From positions 4,004,501 through 4,068,500 of the forward strand of contig NZ_CP114786.1 in assembly GCF_027359675.1 (NCBI RefSeq): DNA of 64,000 nucleotides, in the 5' to 3' direction. This document shows positions 43,161 to 51,250 of this stretch, piece by piece. The notes beneath the pieces were generated by a model. That model saw only the letters and a list, made by a program, of their open reading frames with translations, had not been told where the DNA came from and did no database searches. How positions within the stretch are numbered: the stretch's first letter is position 1; every line of letters starts with the position of its first letter. The position numbers were made by a program, and so were the translations under genes. The stretch is from Roseibium sp. Sym1. GTDB lineage: Bacteria > Pseudomonadota > Alphaproteobacteria > Rhizobiales > Stappiaceae.

Positions 43161-43186
43161 GCTGGCCCGGCATCGTCCGGGCCAGC
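43161..43186 (+). terminator. Intercistronic hairpin between dctP and dctQ
   Basis: GCTGGCCCGG (43161-43170), loop CATCGT, CCGGGCCAGC (43177-43186) form a perfect 10-bp GC-rich stem in the 67-bp gap. With no T run it is more likely an RNA-stabilising or partial-termination element that allows much more binding protein than membrane protein to be made, as is usual in such operons. Confidence 0.65.
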
Positions 43187-43205
43187 TGCGCCGGGGAGGG
43201 CGAAC

Positions 43206-43757
43206 ATGCTGCAGCTTTACAGCCGGATCGAATTCATACTTGGCGCTGCAATTCTTCTGATCATCACCGGGCTGGTCTTCATTGCCGCGGTCATGCGGTT
43301 CTTCGGAACACCGCTGATCTGGTCGGTGGACCTGGCCCAGCTCCTGTTCATCTGGCTTTGTTTCATCGGGGCCACCCGTGCCCTGCGCCGGCGCGCCCAT
43401 CTTGGGGTCGACCTGCTTGTGCAGCATCTGCCGTTCCGCATGCGCCGGTGGCTGGAAACGGGGCTCGCACTGATTGTCCTCGCATTTCTGGGTGTGCTCG
43501 CGGTCAAGGGATACGGCCTGACCATGAAGAACATCGAGCGCCAGTTCGGTGACAGCGGGCTCAGTTACGCCTGGGTGACCATCGCCGTGCCGGCCGGTTG
43601 TGTCCTCCTGTCGGCCTCGATCATCGCCAACCTGGTCCAATCCTGGAAATCCACCGAGACACTGGTTTTCGAGCGCAGCGGCCACGGGATGCAAATCCCG
43701 CAAACCGGCGACACGGGGACCGAAACAAAGACCGAAACAGAAGTTGGGGCCTCCTGA
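43206..43757 (+). CDS. dctQ: TRAP transporter small permease DctQ
   Basis: This is the four-helix small membrane subunit of the TRAP transporter, 183 residues. Hydrophobic segments are at about 8-28 (LGAAILLIITGLVFIAAVMR), 45-60, 85-105 (WLETGLALIVLAFLGVLAVK) and 125-150. The conserved loop WSVDLAQLLFIWLCFIGATR ALRRRAHLGVD is the DctQ signature. The C-terminal tail is hydrophilic. It follows the intercistronic hairpin and ends just before dctM. Confidence 0.92.
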   Translation: MLQLYSRIEFILGAAILLIITGLVFIAAVMRFFGTPLIWSVDLAQLLFIWLCFIGATRALRRRAHLGVDLLVQHLPFRMRRWLETGLALIVLAFLGVLAVKGYGLTMKNIERQFGDSGLSYAWVTIAVPAGCVLLSASIIANLVQSWKSTETLVFERSGHGMQIPQTGDTGTETKTETEVGAS

Positions 43758-43758
43758 C

Positions 43759-45039
43759 ATGGGACTGATCGCGCTCGTATTTCTCGTTTTTCTGGTTGTC
43801 GGTCTGCCTGTCGCCTTCGCCATCGGCATGGCCGGTTTCACCTTCTTCCTGACCTCCGACATCATGCCGGTGTCCATTGCGGTTCAGAAGATCGCCACAG
43901 TCAGCCAGAGTTTTCCGCTGCTTGCCGTGCCGTTCTTCGTCCTGGCCGGCCACCTGATGAACGAGAGCGGCATCTCGGAGCGGCTGTTCCGGTTTTCGCA
44001 TGTGGCGGTCAGCTGGATGAGCGGCGGGCTTGCCCAGGTCTCGATCATCCTGTCGACGCTGATGGGCGGCGTGTCCGGCTCGGCGGTCGCGGACGCGGCC
44101 ATGCAGAGCCGCGTGGTCGGTCCGCAGATGCTGAAAAACGGCTACGGTCCGGGGTATTCCGCAGCCGTGATCGCCTTGTCCTCGCTGATCACCGCGACGA
44201 TCCCGCCTTCGATCGGCCTGATCCTCTACGGGTATGTCGGACAGGTCTCGATCGGCCGGCTGTTTCTTGCCGGCATCCTGCCGGGCCTCCTGATGATGAC
44301 GCTGCTGATGGTCGCCGCCTGGATTGTGGCGCGCCGGCGCGGTTACGTCTCGGCCGAGGCCGAACCGCCGACCGTGCGGGCTCTTGGAGCCGCTGCCTGG
44401 GACGCGAAATGGGCGCTGCTGTTTCCCGTCCTCTTGGTGATCTCGATCAGGGGCGGCGTCTTCACACCGTCGGAAGTCGGCGCCTTCGCGGTCGTCTATG
44501 CGCTGCTGGTGGGCACGCTGGCCCACAAGGCGATCACCTTCGACCGGCTCAAGGAGGGGCTGGATCACGCCCTGTCCGATATCGGCATGATCATGCTGAT
44601 CATCCTGATGTCCGGCATGCTGGGCTTTGCGATTATCTTCCTGCGCGTGCCGCAGGACGTTGCCGGCCTGCTGCTGTCGGGGCTGTCAAATCCGGTCGTC
44701 GTCGTCGCGGTCATCCTCATCGGCCTGTTTCTGGCGGGCCTGTTCATCGAAAGCACCATCCTGGTGCTGCTGCTGACGCCGATCCTCGTGCCCGTGGTCG
44801 AACGGGCCGGTGTCGATCCGGTGCATTTCGGCATCCTGATGATGACCATCGTCACGCTCGGCTCGATGACCCCGCCCGTGGGTGTGGCCATGTACACCGT
44901 CTGCAGCCTGATGAATGTCAGGCTCGAGGACTATGTCCGTGAAAGTCTGCCCTTTTTCATCGCCATTTTCGGCGTCGTGCTGCTGCTGCTTCTCTTCCCA
45001 CAGATCTCGTTGTTCCTGCCCGGCGTGATGTTCGGCTGA
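43759..45039 (+). CDS. dctM: TRAP transporter large permease DctM
   Basis: This is the large, 12-helix channel subunit that couples Na+ to substrate uptake. The 426-residue protein starts MGLIALVFLVFLVVGLPVAF and has family segments SFPLLAVPFFVLAGHLMNES G, SIILSTLMGGVSGSAVADAA and LSSLITATIPPSIGLILYGY, plus the C-terminal FGILMMTIVTLGSMTPPVGV AMYTVCSL. I placed the start at the ATG one base after the dctQ stop, because upstream in-frame sequence is not hydrophobic. It completes the DctPQM system. Confidence 0.94.
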   Translation: MGLIALVFLVFLVVGLPVAFAIGMAGFTFFLTSDIMPVSIAVQKIATVSQSFPLLAVPFFVLAGHLMNESGISERLFRFSHVAVSWMSGGLAQVSIILSTLMGGVSGSAVADAAMQSRVVGPQMLKNGYGPGYSAAVIALSSLITATIPPSIGLILYGYVGQVSIGRLFLAGILPGLLMMTLLMVAAWIVARRRGYVSAEAEPPTVRALGAAAWDAKWALLFPVLLVISIRGGVFTPSEVGAFAVVYALLVGTLAHKAITFDRLKEGLDHALSDIGMIMLIILMSGMLGFAIIFLRVPQDVAGLLLSGLSNPVVVVAVILIGLFLAGLFIESTILVLLLTPILVPVVERAGVDPVHFGILMMTIVTLGSMTPPVGVAMYTVCSLMNVRLEDYVRESLPFFIAIFGVVLLLLLFPQISLFLPGVMFG

Positions 45040-45082
45040 CAAACGCCCCCGAGGAAGACGAGGCAAGAGCGCAAACCGCTTC

Positions 45083-45107
45083 GGGCGGCGGCGGATAGCC
45101 GCCGCCC
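45083..45107 (+). terminator. Terminator hairpin after the TRAP operon
   Basis: GGGCGGCGGC (45083-45092), loop GGATA, GCCGCCGCCC (45098-45107) form a perfect 10-bp stem 43 bp after the dctM stop, followed by GTTACGTGTTTTG. This is a credible intrinsic terminator for the gntR-dctPQM unit. Confidence 0.7.
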
Positions 45108-45156
45108 GTTACGTGTTTTGCCGGAATATCCCGCCACCGGCCCGGGATAGTATCTG

Positions 45157-45426
45157 ATGGCCACATCGGACCGGCCGGATTTCCCGAAAATCGAAAACAT
45201 CAGGAAGACGGCCCCGATCCAGTTCGAGGAAGCGGGTGCCGGGGTGCTGCAGCAGTGCTCCCCGTTGCCGTGCCACAGGCCGGGAGGCGGGCTTGTCCGC
45301 GTCTTGGGAGACGGGCGGCCTGTCCGGAACGTGCCACCCGTCCATTTCCTCGCCTGGATCGAGCGTGGGGCCTTTCAACGTGTTCGCGAGGAGGCGGACG
45401 AGGCCCGTACCGGACCGGTGCGCTGA
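45157..45426 (+). CDS. Possible small hypothetical protein
   Basis: An open frame of 89 codons starts MATSDRPDFPKIENIRKTAP and lies 16 bp before the acyl-CoA ligase gene. It has no recognisable domain, signal or membrane segment. TATCTG before the ATG could be part of a promoter. The composition is not clearly that of a coding gene, so this may be leader sequence of the ligase operon. I could not decide. Confidence 0.25.
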   Translation: MATSDRPDFPKIENIRKTAPIQFEEAGAGVLQQCSPLPCHRPGGGLVRVLGDGRPVRNVPPVHFLAWIERGAFQRVREEADEARTGPVR

Positions 45427-45442
45427 AAAAGGGGAGAGAGAC

Positions 45443-46972
45443 ATGAACCCGGCCGAATGGCTTTATCGAACCGCGGCACGGACACCCGAGGCGCCCGCGT
45501 TGCTGGAAGGCACCGAGCGCCGGGCGACCTACTCGGAGTTTGCGCAAAGGGCGGCAGCGATCGCCGGGGCGCTGACCGGGAAGGGTGTCGCCAGGGGCGA
45601 CCGGGTGGCGCTGTTTGCCGGCAACTCGACCCGCTATCTGGAAGCGCTTTACGGGATCTGGTGGGCGGGGGCGGCGGCCGTGCCGATCAACGCAAAACTG
45701 CATCCGCGAGAAGCCGCCTGGATGGTGGTAAATGCGGCCGCGGACCTTGTCTTCACGGATGACAAATCCGCTGCCACGCTGGCGCCGCACCTGCCTGAAA
45801 GCGCAAGCCTGGTTTCGCTCGAAAGCGCCGCATTCGACGCCATGCGCCAGGGCGGGCCGCGCGCACAGCCCGTACCGCTCGGGTCGGACGATCTTGCCTG
45901 GCTGTTCTACACATCCGGCACAACCGGCAAGCCCAAGGGCGTGATGCTGACCTGCGGCAATCTCACGTCGATGGCGTTGAGCTATTTCGCCGATGTCGAC
46001 GACGTCAAGCCACAGGATGCCGCGCTTTACGCGGCTCCGATGAGCCACGGCGCCGGGCTCTACAATTTCATGCATGTGATCAAGGGCGCCCGCCACGTGG
46101 TGCCGAAAAGCGGCGGCTTCGATGCAGCCGAGATCCTGAGAATCGCTCCGCTGATCGGTTCGATCTCGATGTTCGCCGCTCCGACGATGGTGCGCCGCCT
46201 GGTCGACGCCGCGCGGGCTGCGGGCTCGACCGGCAAGGGGCTCCGGACCATCGTCTATGCCGGCGGACCGATGTACGAGGCCGACATCCTGGAGGCCGTC
46301 GAGGTGATGGGCGCGCGGTTCATCCAGATCTACGGCCAGGGCGAATGCCCGATGGGGATCACCGCGCTCGCCCGCAACGAGGTTTGCGACCGCGTGCATC
46401 CGCGCTGGCGCGAGAGGCTGATTTCCGTCGGCACCGCCCAGTCTGTGGTGCGGGTCGCGATCGTGGACGAGGCCGGCGCGGAACTGCCGCGCGGCGAGGT
46501 CGGCGAGATCGTGGTCGAGGGCGCGACCGTGATGAAGGGCTACTGGCGGAACGAGGACGCCACCGCGAGCACCCTGAAGAACGGCTGGCTGTGGACCGGC
46601 GACATGGGCCGGATGGATGAGGATGGCTACGTCACCCTGCAGGACCGTTCCAAGGACGTGATCATTTCCGGCGGTTCCAACATCTATCCGCGCGAAGTGG
46701 AAGAGGTGCTGCTCACCCACCCGGCCGTGCACGAGGCAGCTGTCATCGGCAAGCCGGATGCGGAATGGGGCGAGGTGGTGGTCGCCTTCATCGCCTGCCA
46801 TGAGGGGGAGAGCGTCACGGAGGCGGCGCTCAGCGCGCTCTGCCTGGACAACATCGCCCGCTTCAAGCGGCCCAAGATCTACCGTTTCGTCGAGAACCTG
46901 CCGAAGAACAATTACGGCAAGATCCTGAAGACGGAGCTGCGCAAGGACATCAAGGAAGAGGAACCGGCATGA
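45443..46972 (+). CDS. Acyl-CoA synthetase (AMP-forming, class I adenylate-forming enzyme)
   Basis: This 509-residue enzyme activates a carboxylic acid to its acyl-CoA through an acyl-AMP. The AMP-binding core YTSGTTGKPKGVMLTCGN (P-loop) is intact, as are IQIYGQGECPMGITALARNE (A5 region), GWLWTGDMGRMDEDGYVTLQ DRSKDVIISGGSNIYPREVE (A7-A8) and the catalytic Lys near PKNNYGKILKTELR. It has no signal peptide. The start MNPAEWLYR is preceded by GGGGAGAGAG. It overlaps the SDR gene by ATGA, so the two work together, probably on a short or medium hydroxy or keto acid. The chain specificity is not readable. Confidence 0.92.
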   Translation: MNPAEWLYRTAARTPEAPALLEGTERRATYSEFAQRAAAIAGALTGKGVARGDRVALFAGNSTRYLEALYGIWWAGAAAVPINAKLHPREAAWMVVNAAADLVFTDDKSAATLAPHLPESASLVSLESAAFDAMRQGGPRAQPVPLGSDDLAWLFYTSGTTGKPKGVMLTCGNLTSMALSYFADVDDVKPQDAALYAAPMSHGAGLYNFMHVIKGARHVVPKSGGFDAAEILRIAPLIGSISMFAAPTMVRRLVDAARAAGSTGKGLRTIVYAGGPMYEADILEAVEVMGARFIQIYGQGECPMGITALARNEVCDRVHPRWRERLISVGTAQSVVRVAIVDEAGAELPRGEVGEIVVEGATVMKGYWRNEDATASTLKNGWLWTGDMGRMDEDGYVTLQDRSKDVIISGGSNIYPREVEEVLLTHPAVHEAAVIGKPDAEWGEVVVAFIACHEGESVTEAALSALCLDNIARFKRPKIYRFVENLPKNNYGKILKTELRKDIKEEEPA

Positions 46973-47772
46973 GCGATCTGAACGGCAAAACGGCGCTGGT
47001 CACCGGCTCGGTCCAGGGCATCGGCCTTGCGGTTGCCAAGGCGCTCGGCAGCGCCGGTGCGCGCATCGCCGTCCACGGTCTGGCGAGCCCCGAGGACGCG
47101 GCTGCCGCCGTCGCCGAGATCCGGGAAGCCGGCGCGCCGGAGGTCCGCTTTTTCGACGCCGACATGCGCGACGTCGCAGCGGTGGAACGCATGATGGCGG
47201 ATGTCGAGGCCTGGGGCGGCGCGGATATCCTGGTCAACAATGCCGGCATCCAGAAGACTGTCAGCTTCAGGGAGGCAGACGCCGCCACCTGGGACGCGAT
47301 CATCGGCGTCAATCTCTCCGGTGTCTTCCACACCATGCGGCTCGCCCTGCCGAAAATGGCCGAAAAGGGCTTCGGGCGGGTCATCAACATCGCCTCGGTG
47401 CACGGGCTTGTGGCCTCGATCAACAAGGCGCCTTACGTCGCTTCCAAATTCGGCGTCGTCGGCATGAGCAAGGTGGCGGCACTGGAATATGCCGCGGAGG
47501 GCTCCAAGGCCTCCGGCGGCATCACGGTCAACTGCATCGCCCCCGGCTGGACGGAAACCGCCATCATCGAACCCCAGGTCCAGGCCCGCGCCGCGCTTCA
47601 TGACGGCGACCGCGACAAGGGCATCGCCGATCTCCTGAAGGAAAAACAACCCTCGCTTCGCACCAGCGACCCGTCCGAAATCGGCGCACTGGCCCTGTGG
47701 CTGTGCGCGCCTGTGGCCCATAACGTGACGGGGGTGACGATCCCGGTGGACGGGGGCTGGACGGCGCAGTAG
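46969..47772 (+). CDS. SDR oxidoreductase, 3-hydroxybutyrate dehydrogenase-like
   Basis: This is a classical short-chain dehydrogenase of 267 residues. The NAD-binding motif is TGSVQGIGLAVAKALG, followed by NNAG at DILVNNAGIQKTVSFREADA. The catalytic residues are Ser143 (IASVHG), Tyr156 and Lys160 (YVASK). The sequence around HGLVASINKAPYVASKFGVV and TVNCIAPGWTETAIIEPQVQ is typical of 3-hydroxybutyrate dehydrogenases. It overlaps the ligase gene by ATGA. Its 3' half is duplicated in decayed form at 49127-49607. Confidence 0.9.
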   Translation: MSDLNGKTALVTGSVQGIGLAVAKALGSAGARIAVHGLASPEDAAAAVAEIREAGAPEVRFFDADMRDVAAVERMMADVEAWGGADILVNNAGIQKTVSFREADAATWDAIIGVNLSGVFHTMRLALPKMAEKGFGRVINIASVHGLVASINKAPYVASKFGVVGMSKVAALEYAAEGSKASGGITVNCIAPGWTETAIIEPQVQARAALHDGDRDKGIADLLKEKQPSLRTSDPSEIGALALWLCAPVAHNVTGVTIPVDGGWTAQ

Positions 47773-47879
47773 GTGGAGATTAGGGGAGGCGGGAAGGGAC
47801 GGTCGGCTCTTGGAAATTCACTTACCTATGCCGACATTCGTTAGGACAATCAGGGGTGAGGCCACATCGCTTCGTGGGT

Positions 47880-48752
47880 TTACGTCGACACCACCTTATA
47901 AAATTTAGCGCCGAGATTGGTGGGCAACAAAATAGCATAGTGGAAGTGGAATTTTTCGAACTCGAAATTCAAATTCTTTAGCCTCAGCAAACCTAAATGG
48001 ACAAGGTCTTCGTTTGTCGAGTTTAATTCACTTACTGTATGTTCGTTCGAAACTTCAGTTGCAAAGTATGGAAATCCATCCGCATAGTCATTTTCTTTAG
48101 GACGTGTGACACTTATTTTCTTATTAGTAGACCACGCAAATTTGAGAAGACCTAGTTTTTTCCATTTCGTTCTTTCTATAGCTGAGGACAATTCTTCAAC
48201 GCTATCGATACTGCTATCTAAAAGCGCCAAAAAAGATAATCCAAAACCTACCCCATTTTCGCTTTCCAGTCTTTTTTCATCATATCCTCCGACTTCTAGG
48301 TCAAAAAACTCCATAATTTTGAGAAATCTATCCGCTTCAAAAGAACCGAGGCTCTTGCAAAAATTTATCATTACAATTTGCTCTGTTACGGTCGATTTAT
48401 CACCCCTCGCAAGAATATTTGCGAACAGTTCTATTACTGTTTCATCTTCCGGGTCTTCTAGAGATACTCCTTCTAACCATGGTGCTAGTATTTTGGGATT
48501 TGTGGGCTCTACAGTCTTCCCTTGTTCCTCAATTAACTCCTTCGCCAGTATGAGCGCTTTCTCCGCGCTACGTTGGTTGTAAAGCTTGGTGCGTTGATAC
48601 TCCATCCAATCACCTGCCATACCAAACGCATGCACAAAAGGTTTGGCAATATCACGGAAATCAGATGTTACAACCTTGGCAGACTCTCCGGTTACCGCCA
48701 ACTTGGCCGACTTTGTGCTAATTTCAATTTCGACTTTGTCGTTGCTTTGCAT
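47880..48752 (-). CDS. DUF4393 (Abi-alpha-like) protein in an AT-rich insert
   Basis: This is a 290-residue, mostly helical, acidic cytosolic protein. The middle (IAKPFVHAFGMAGDWMEYQR; NPKILAPWLEGVSLEDPEDE then TVIELFANILARGDKSTVTE QIVMINFCKSLGS) fits the DUF4393 pattern, a family also named abortive-infection alpha from phage-resistance relatives. Base composition is clearly AT-rich compared with every neighbour and codon use differs, which points to horizontal transfer. It is transcribed against the SDR gene, whose intact copy lies on one side and its decayed partial copy on the other. A defence role is inference from the family and island setting. No partner gene is next to it. Confidence 0.75.
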   Translation of the reverse strand: MQSNDKVEIEISTKSAKLAVTGESAKVVTSDFRDIAKPFVHAFGMAGDWMEYQRTKLYNQRSAEKALILAKELIEEQGKTVEPTNPKILAPWLEGVSLEDPEDETVIELFANILARGDKSTVTEQIVMINFCKSLGSFEADRFLKIMEFFDLEVGGYDEKRLESENGVGFGLSFLALLDSSIDSVEELSSAIERTKWKKLGLLKFAWSTNKKISVTRPKENDYADGFPYFATEVSNEHTVSELNSTNEDLVHLGLLRLKNLNFEFEKFHFHYAILLPTNLGAKFYKVVST

Positions 48753-49126
48753 ACTCTACCCGTCAGCGAATTAGCTAATTTCTATTTGTCAGCGATTCTG
48801 ACAGCAGCACCTATGTAAACTTCATCTGTTGTCTTTCGAACGACCCTTAGTGTGTTTAATATGATGCTTGTTGATTGGAATTACAAATCATGAAGACCGA
48901 GAGGTGTCCTAGCCCACTACATTCACACCAGTAGCCTTCATCTTATGGTGTTCTGCAATTATTTCTTTGGAGAACCAACCGTTCCGGGCCTACGATGTGC
49001 CGTGAAACTGTTTAGTTTGGGGTGGGCGCTAATCTTGTCATTCGTGCAAAAATTATAACATTTACACCACTGGCCAAAGCCGCTGTTTTCTGGGCTGAGT
49101 GTGTGACGCCTATTTGCTGTGCAATT
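48753..49126. other. AT-rich non-coding stretch upstream of the DUF4393 gene
   Basis: This 374-bp stretch shares the AT-rich composition of the DUF4393 gene and would contain its leftward promoter. I see no complete gene, tRNA or clear inverted repeat, and no integrase. It ends exactly where similarity to the SDR gene begins (CAGACGCCGC at 49127). Confidence 0.5.
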
Positions 49127-49607
49127 CAGACGCCGCGAATTGGGACGCGATCATCGGCGTCAATCTCTCCGGCGTCTTCCACACCATGCGCTTGGCCCTG
49201 CCGAAAATGGCGGACAAGGGCTTCGGCCGGGTGATCAACATCGCCTCGGTGCACGGCCTGGTGGCGTCCGTCAACAAGGCGCCATACGTTGCCTCCAAAT
49301 TCGGCGTCGTCGGCATGAGCAAGTTCGGGGCGCTGGAGTACGCCGCGGAGGGCTCTAGGGCCTCCGGCGGCATCACGGTCAACTGCTTCGCCCCCGGCTG
49401 GACGGAAACCACCATCATCGAACCTCAGGTGGAAGCTCGCGCCGCTGAGTTCGGCAGCGACCGCGACAAGGGCATTGCTGATCTCTTGAAGGAAAAACAA
49501 TCGTCGCTGCGGACAAGCGACCCGTCGGAAATCGGTGCGCTGGCGCTGTGGCGCACAACTTGACCGGGGTGACGATCCCGGTAGATGGGGGCTGGACGGC
49601 GCAGTAG
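49127..49607 (+). pseudogene. Decayed partial copy of the SDR gene
   Basis: This segment parallels 47276-47772 of the intact SDR gene and is closely similar along its length, retaining the YVASK motif, but it lacks the first 300 or so bases and any start. Near the 3' end, 16 bases present in the intact gene between two CTGTGG hexamers (47695 and 47711) are missing, leaving a single CTGTGG at 49546-49551. This shifts the frame and gives a stop at 49561-49563. The original stop equivalent (TAG, 49605-49607) and the GGCTGGACGGCGCAG end are still recognisable. Confidence 0.88.
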
Positions 49608-49887
49608 GGGGAGTTAGACATTCATAACAGCTTAAAGGAACTGTGACCAAAGTTGGGGCCACAAACATGATAGTGCCGTCACTAGGTATGATCCCTCTTT
49701 AGGTTTTCTGGGAGTCGACTAAATGCAGGTGCAATTGCACTAAACATGCAATTGGCAATTGAAGGCTGTTCGCAGAATTTGAACCAATATCGTTTGAAAC
49801 GCCGAAATTGTTTTTTGAGTGACCTGAGACCCGAGTTTCTTCCGGTTTAGCGCAGAGTCCTTTGGTTGATTGGAGTGCTACCCAACG
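49608..49887. other. Non-coding AT-rich spacer before the insertion sequence
   Basis: These 280 bp between the SDR remnant and the IS have no convincing gene. A short stretch has repeated GCAATTGCA/GCAATTGGCAATTG words near 49735-49760. It appears to be the far side of the acquired insert. Confidence 0.4.
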
Positions 49888-49922
49888 TGCCCCCAGGAAG
49901 GGCTAGAGTTTTCCGGACCAAA

Positions 49923-50726
49923 TCAGGAACACGGGCTGGCTGCGTGTTCTGATTTCATGAGATCCACCGGCACTTTGTTGCCGATGGCACCGTGAGGTCT
50001 GTGTTCATTGTAGTCCTTGCGCCAATCCTCCAACTTTTCGGTCGCATCCGCAAGGCTCAGGAACCAGTGTGCATTCAGGCACTCCGCCCTGAAACGGCCG
50101 TTGAAGGCCTCAATGAAGGCGTTGTCCGTCGGTTTCCCAGGCCTGGAGAAGTCAAGCGTGACGCCCCTTCTATAGGCCCACAGATCGAGATCCCGAGAGA
50201 TGAACTCGGAGCCCTGATCGACCCGGATCGTCTTCGGATAGCCAATCCGGGTGCAGACAGTTTCCAGCGTTCTCACCACATCCTCGCCACGGTAACTGAA
50301 GCGCGGATCAAGCGCCGGCACATAGCGGGAGAACGTGTCGATCACCGTCAGAACGCGGATCTTCCGACCGGTTGCGAGCTGATCATGCACGAAATCCATG
50401 GCCCAGACATCATTCGGACCCACGGCTTCCTGGCGATCTTCCCGAAGCTTCGCCTTCACTCGGCGCTTGGGATGCTTGTTCCTCAGTTGCAGGCCCAACT
50501 CGTTGTAGATCCGCCGTGTTTTCTTCATGTTGATCACCCAGCCTTCCCGAAGCAGCAATACATGCACCCGCCGGTAACCGAACCGGACGCGCGTCTGGCA
50601 AATCTCCCTGATACGCTGTTCCAAAGCGGCCTGGCCGGGCCGACGGGATCTGTAACGGTAGGTCGTCGGGTCAAGCCGGATCACCGCGCACGCACGGCGA
50701 ATGGACACCGACCAGTCCGACCGCAT
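49923..50726 (-). CDS. IS3-family transposase OrfB (DDE integrase)
   Basis: This is the catalytic subunit of the transposase; 267 residues are counted from the first ATG. The HTH_21-type start (QTRVRFGYRRVHVLLLREGW) is followed by the rve integrase core with the DDE triad: Asp in DVWAMDFVHDQLATGRKIRV, Asp in IRVDQGSEFISRDLDLWAYR, and Glu in DNAFIEAFNGRFRAECLNAH. The frame is -1 relative to OrfA, as needed for programmed frameshifting into an OrfAB fusion; the OrfB frame is open upstream of the ATG into the OrfA end. It seems intact. Confidence 0.93.
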   Translation of the reverse strand: MRSDWSVSIRRACAVIRLDPTTYRYRSRRPGQAALEQRIREICQTRVRFGYRRVHVLLLREGWVINMKKTRRIYNELGLQLRNKHPKRRVKAKLREDRQEAVGPNDVWAMDFVHDQLATGRKIRVLTVIDTFSRYVPALDPRFSYRGEDVVRTLETVCTRIGYPKTIRVDQGSEFISRDLDLWAYRRGVTLDFSRPGKPTDNAFIEAFNGRFRAECLNAHWFLSLADATEKLEDWRKDYNEHRPHGAIGNKVPVDLMKSEHAASPCS

Positions 50727-50758
50727 CTCGTCGACCAGCGTTCTCTTCCGGGCAGGCC

Positions 50759-51028
50759 TCAGAGCTTTCGTTTGACAATGTCCTGAAGCATCTCCTTGTC
50801 GAGCGACAGGTCCGCGACGATCTTCTTCAGCCGGGCATTCTCCTGCTCAAGCTCCCGAAGACGCTTCATCTCCGACGGCATCAAACCCGCGTATTTCTTC
50901 CGCCAGTTGAAATAGGTCGCCTGGCTGATGCCAGCTTCACGGCAGATCTCCGCAACCGGAACACCTTCTTCCCCACGCTTGACGATGAACGCCTTCTGCG
51001 CATCAGAAAACTTCGATGCCTTCATCAA
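50759..51028 (-). CDS. IS3-family transposase OrfA
   Basis: This is the DNA-binding subunit of the IS transposase, 89 residues. It has a helix-turn-helix (AQKAFIVKRGEEGVPVAEIC REAGISQATYFNWRKKYAG) and a leucine-zipper tail (MKRLRELEQENARLKKIVAD LSLDKEMLQDIVKRK). The RLKKIVADLSLDKEML pattern is typical of the IS407 group. It precedes OrfB. Confidence 0.93.
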   Translation of the reverse strand: MMKASKFSDAQKAFIVKRGEEGVPVAEICREAGISQATYFNWRKKYAGLMPSEMKRLRELEQENARLKKIVADLSLDKEMLQDIVKRKL

Positions 51029-51101
51029 TTCCGCTCCTTCCTCAGCCAGGAAAATCGTCGCGGAAAACTCTAACCCAAATCGAGGGAATTTAGCGGGGGC
51101 A

Positions 51102-51209
51102 CATCAGGGGCGTTATCCAGGCCTGGGCGCTGGAAAAAGCACTGATCATGCGGATGAAGGTCTGGGTCATGCTCTTCGCCGGAACGGGGCTGATCGGCGG
51201 GGATTGAGA
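51102..51209 (+). pseudogene. Possible 3' remnant of a gene cut by the IS
   Basis: Immediately right of the IS, one frame on the plus strand reads GVIQAWALEKALIMRMKVWV followed by MLFAGTGLIGGD and a TGA stop (51207-51209), with a hydrophobic end. It has no start and could be the C-terminus of a gene that the IS truncated. I do not recognise the family, and the stretch is too short to be sure it was coding. Confidence 0.25.
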
Positions 51210-51250
51210 TGACCTCGTCCTGCTGTTCCAGGTACTTGTCGAAGATCACC

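Larger units (their letters stand above)
49888..51101 (-). mobile_element. IS3-family insertion sequence (IS407-like), complete
   Basis: This is a 1214-bp element with overlapping-type orfA/orfB transposase genes on the minus strand. Its ends are TGCCCCC (49888-49894) and GGGGGCA (51095-51101), with a further matching inner block TAGAGTTTTCC (49903-49913, and inverted at 51063-51073). The inner part of the left end is about 14 bp shorter than that of the right. Flanks (CAACG on the left, CATCA on the right) show no target duplication, which suggests a deletion or rearrangement after insertion. Confidence 0.85.

Noticed and set aside
45200..46801. A 533-codon minus-strand frame across the acyl-CoA ligase
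   Set aside because: The ligase carries all adenylation motifs; the antisense frame is a GC-bias artefact.
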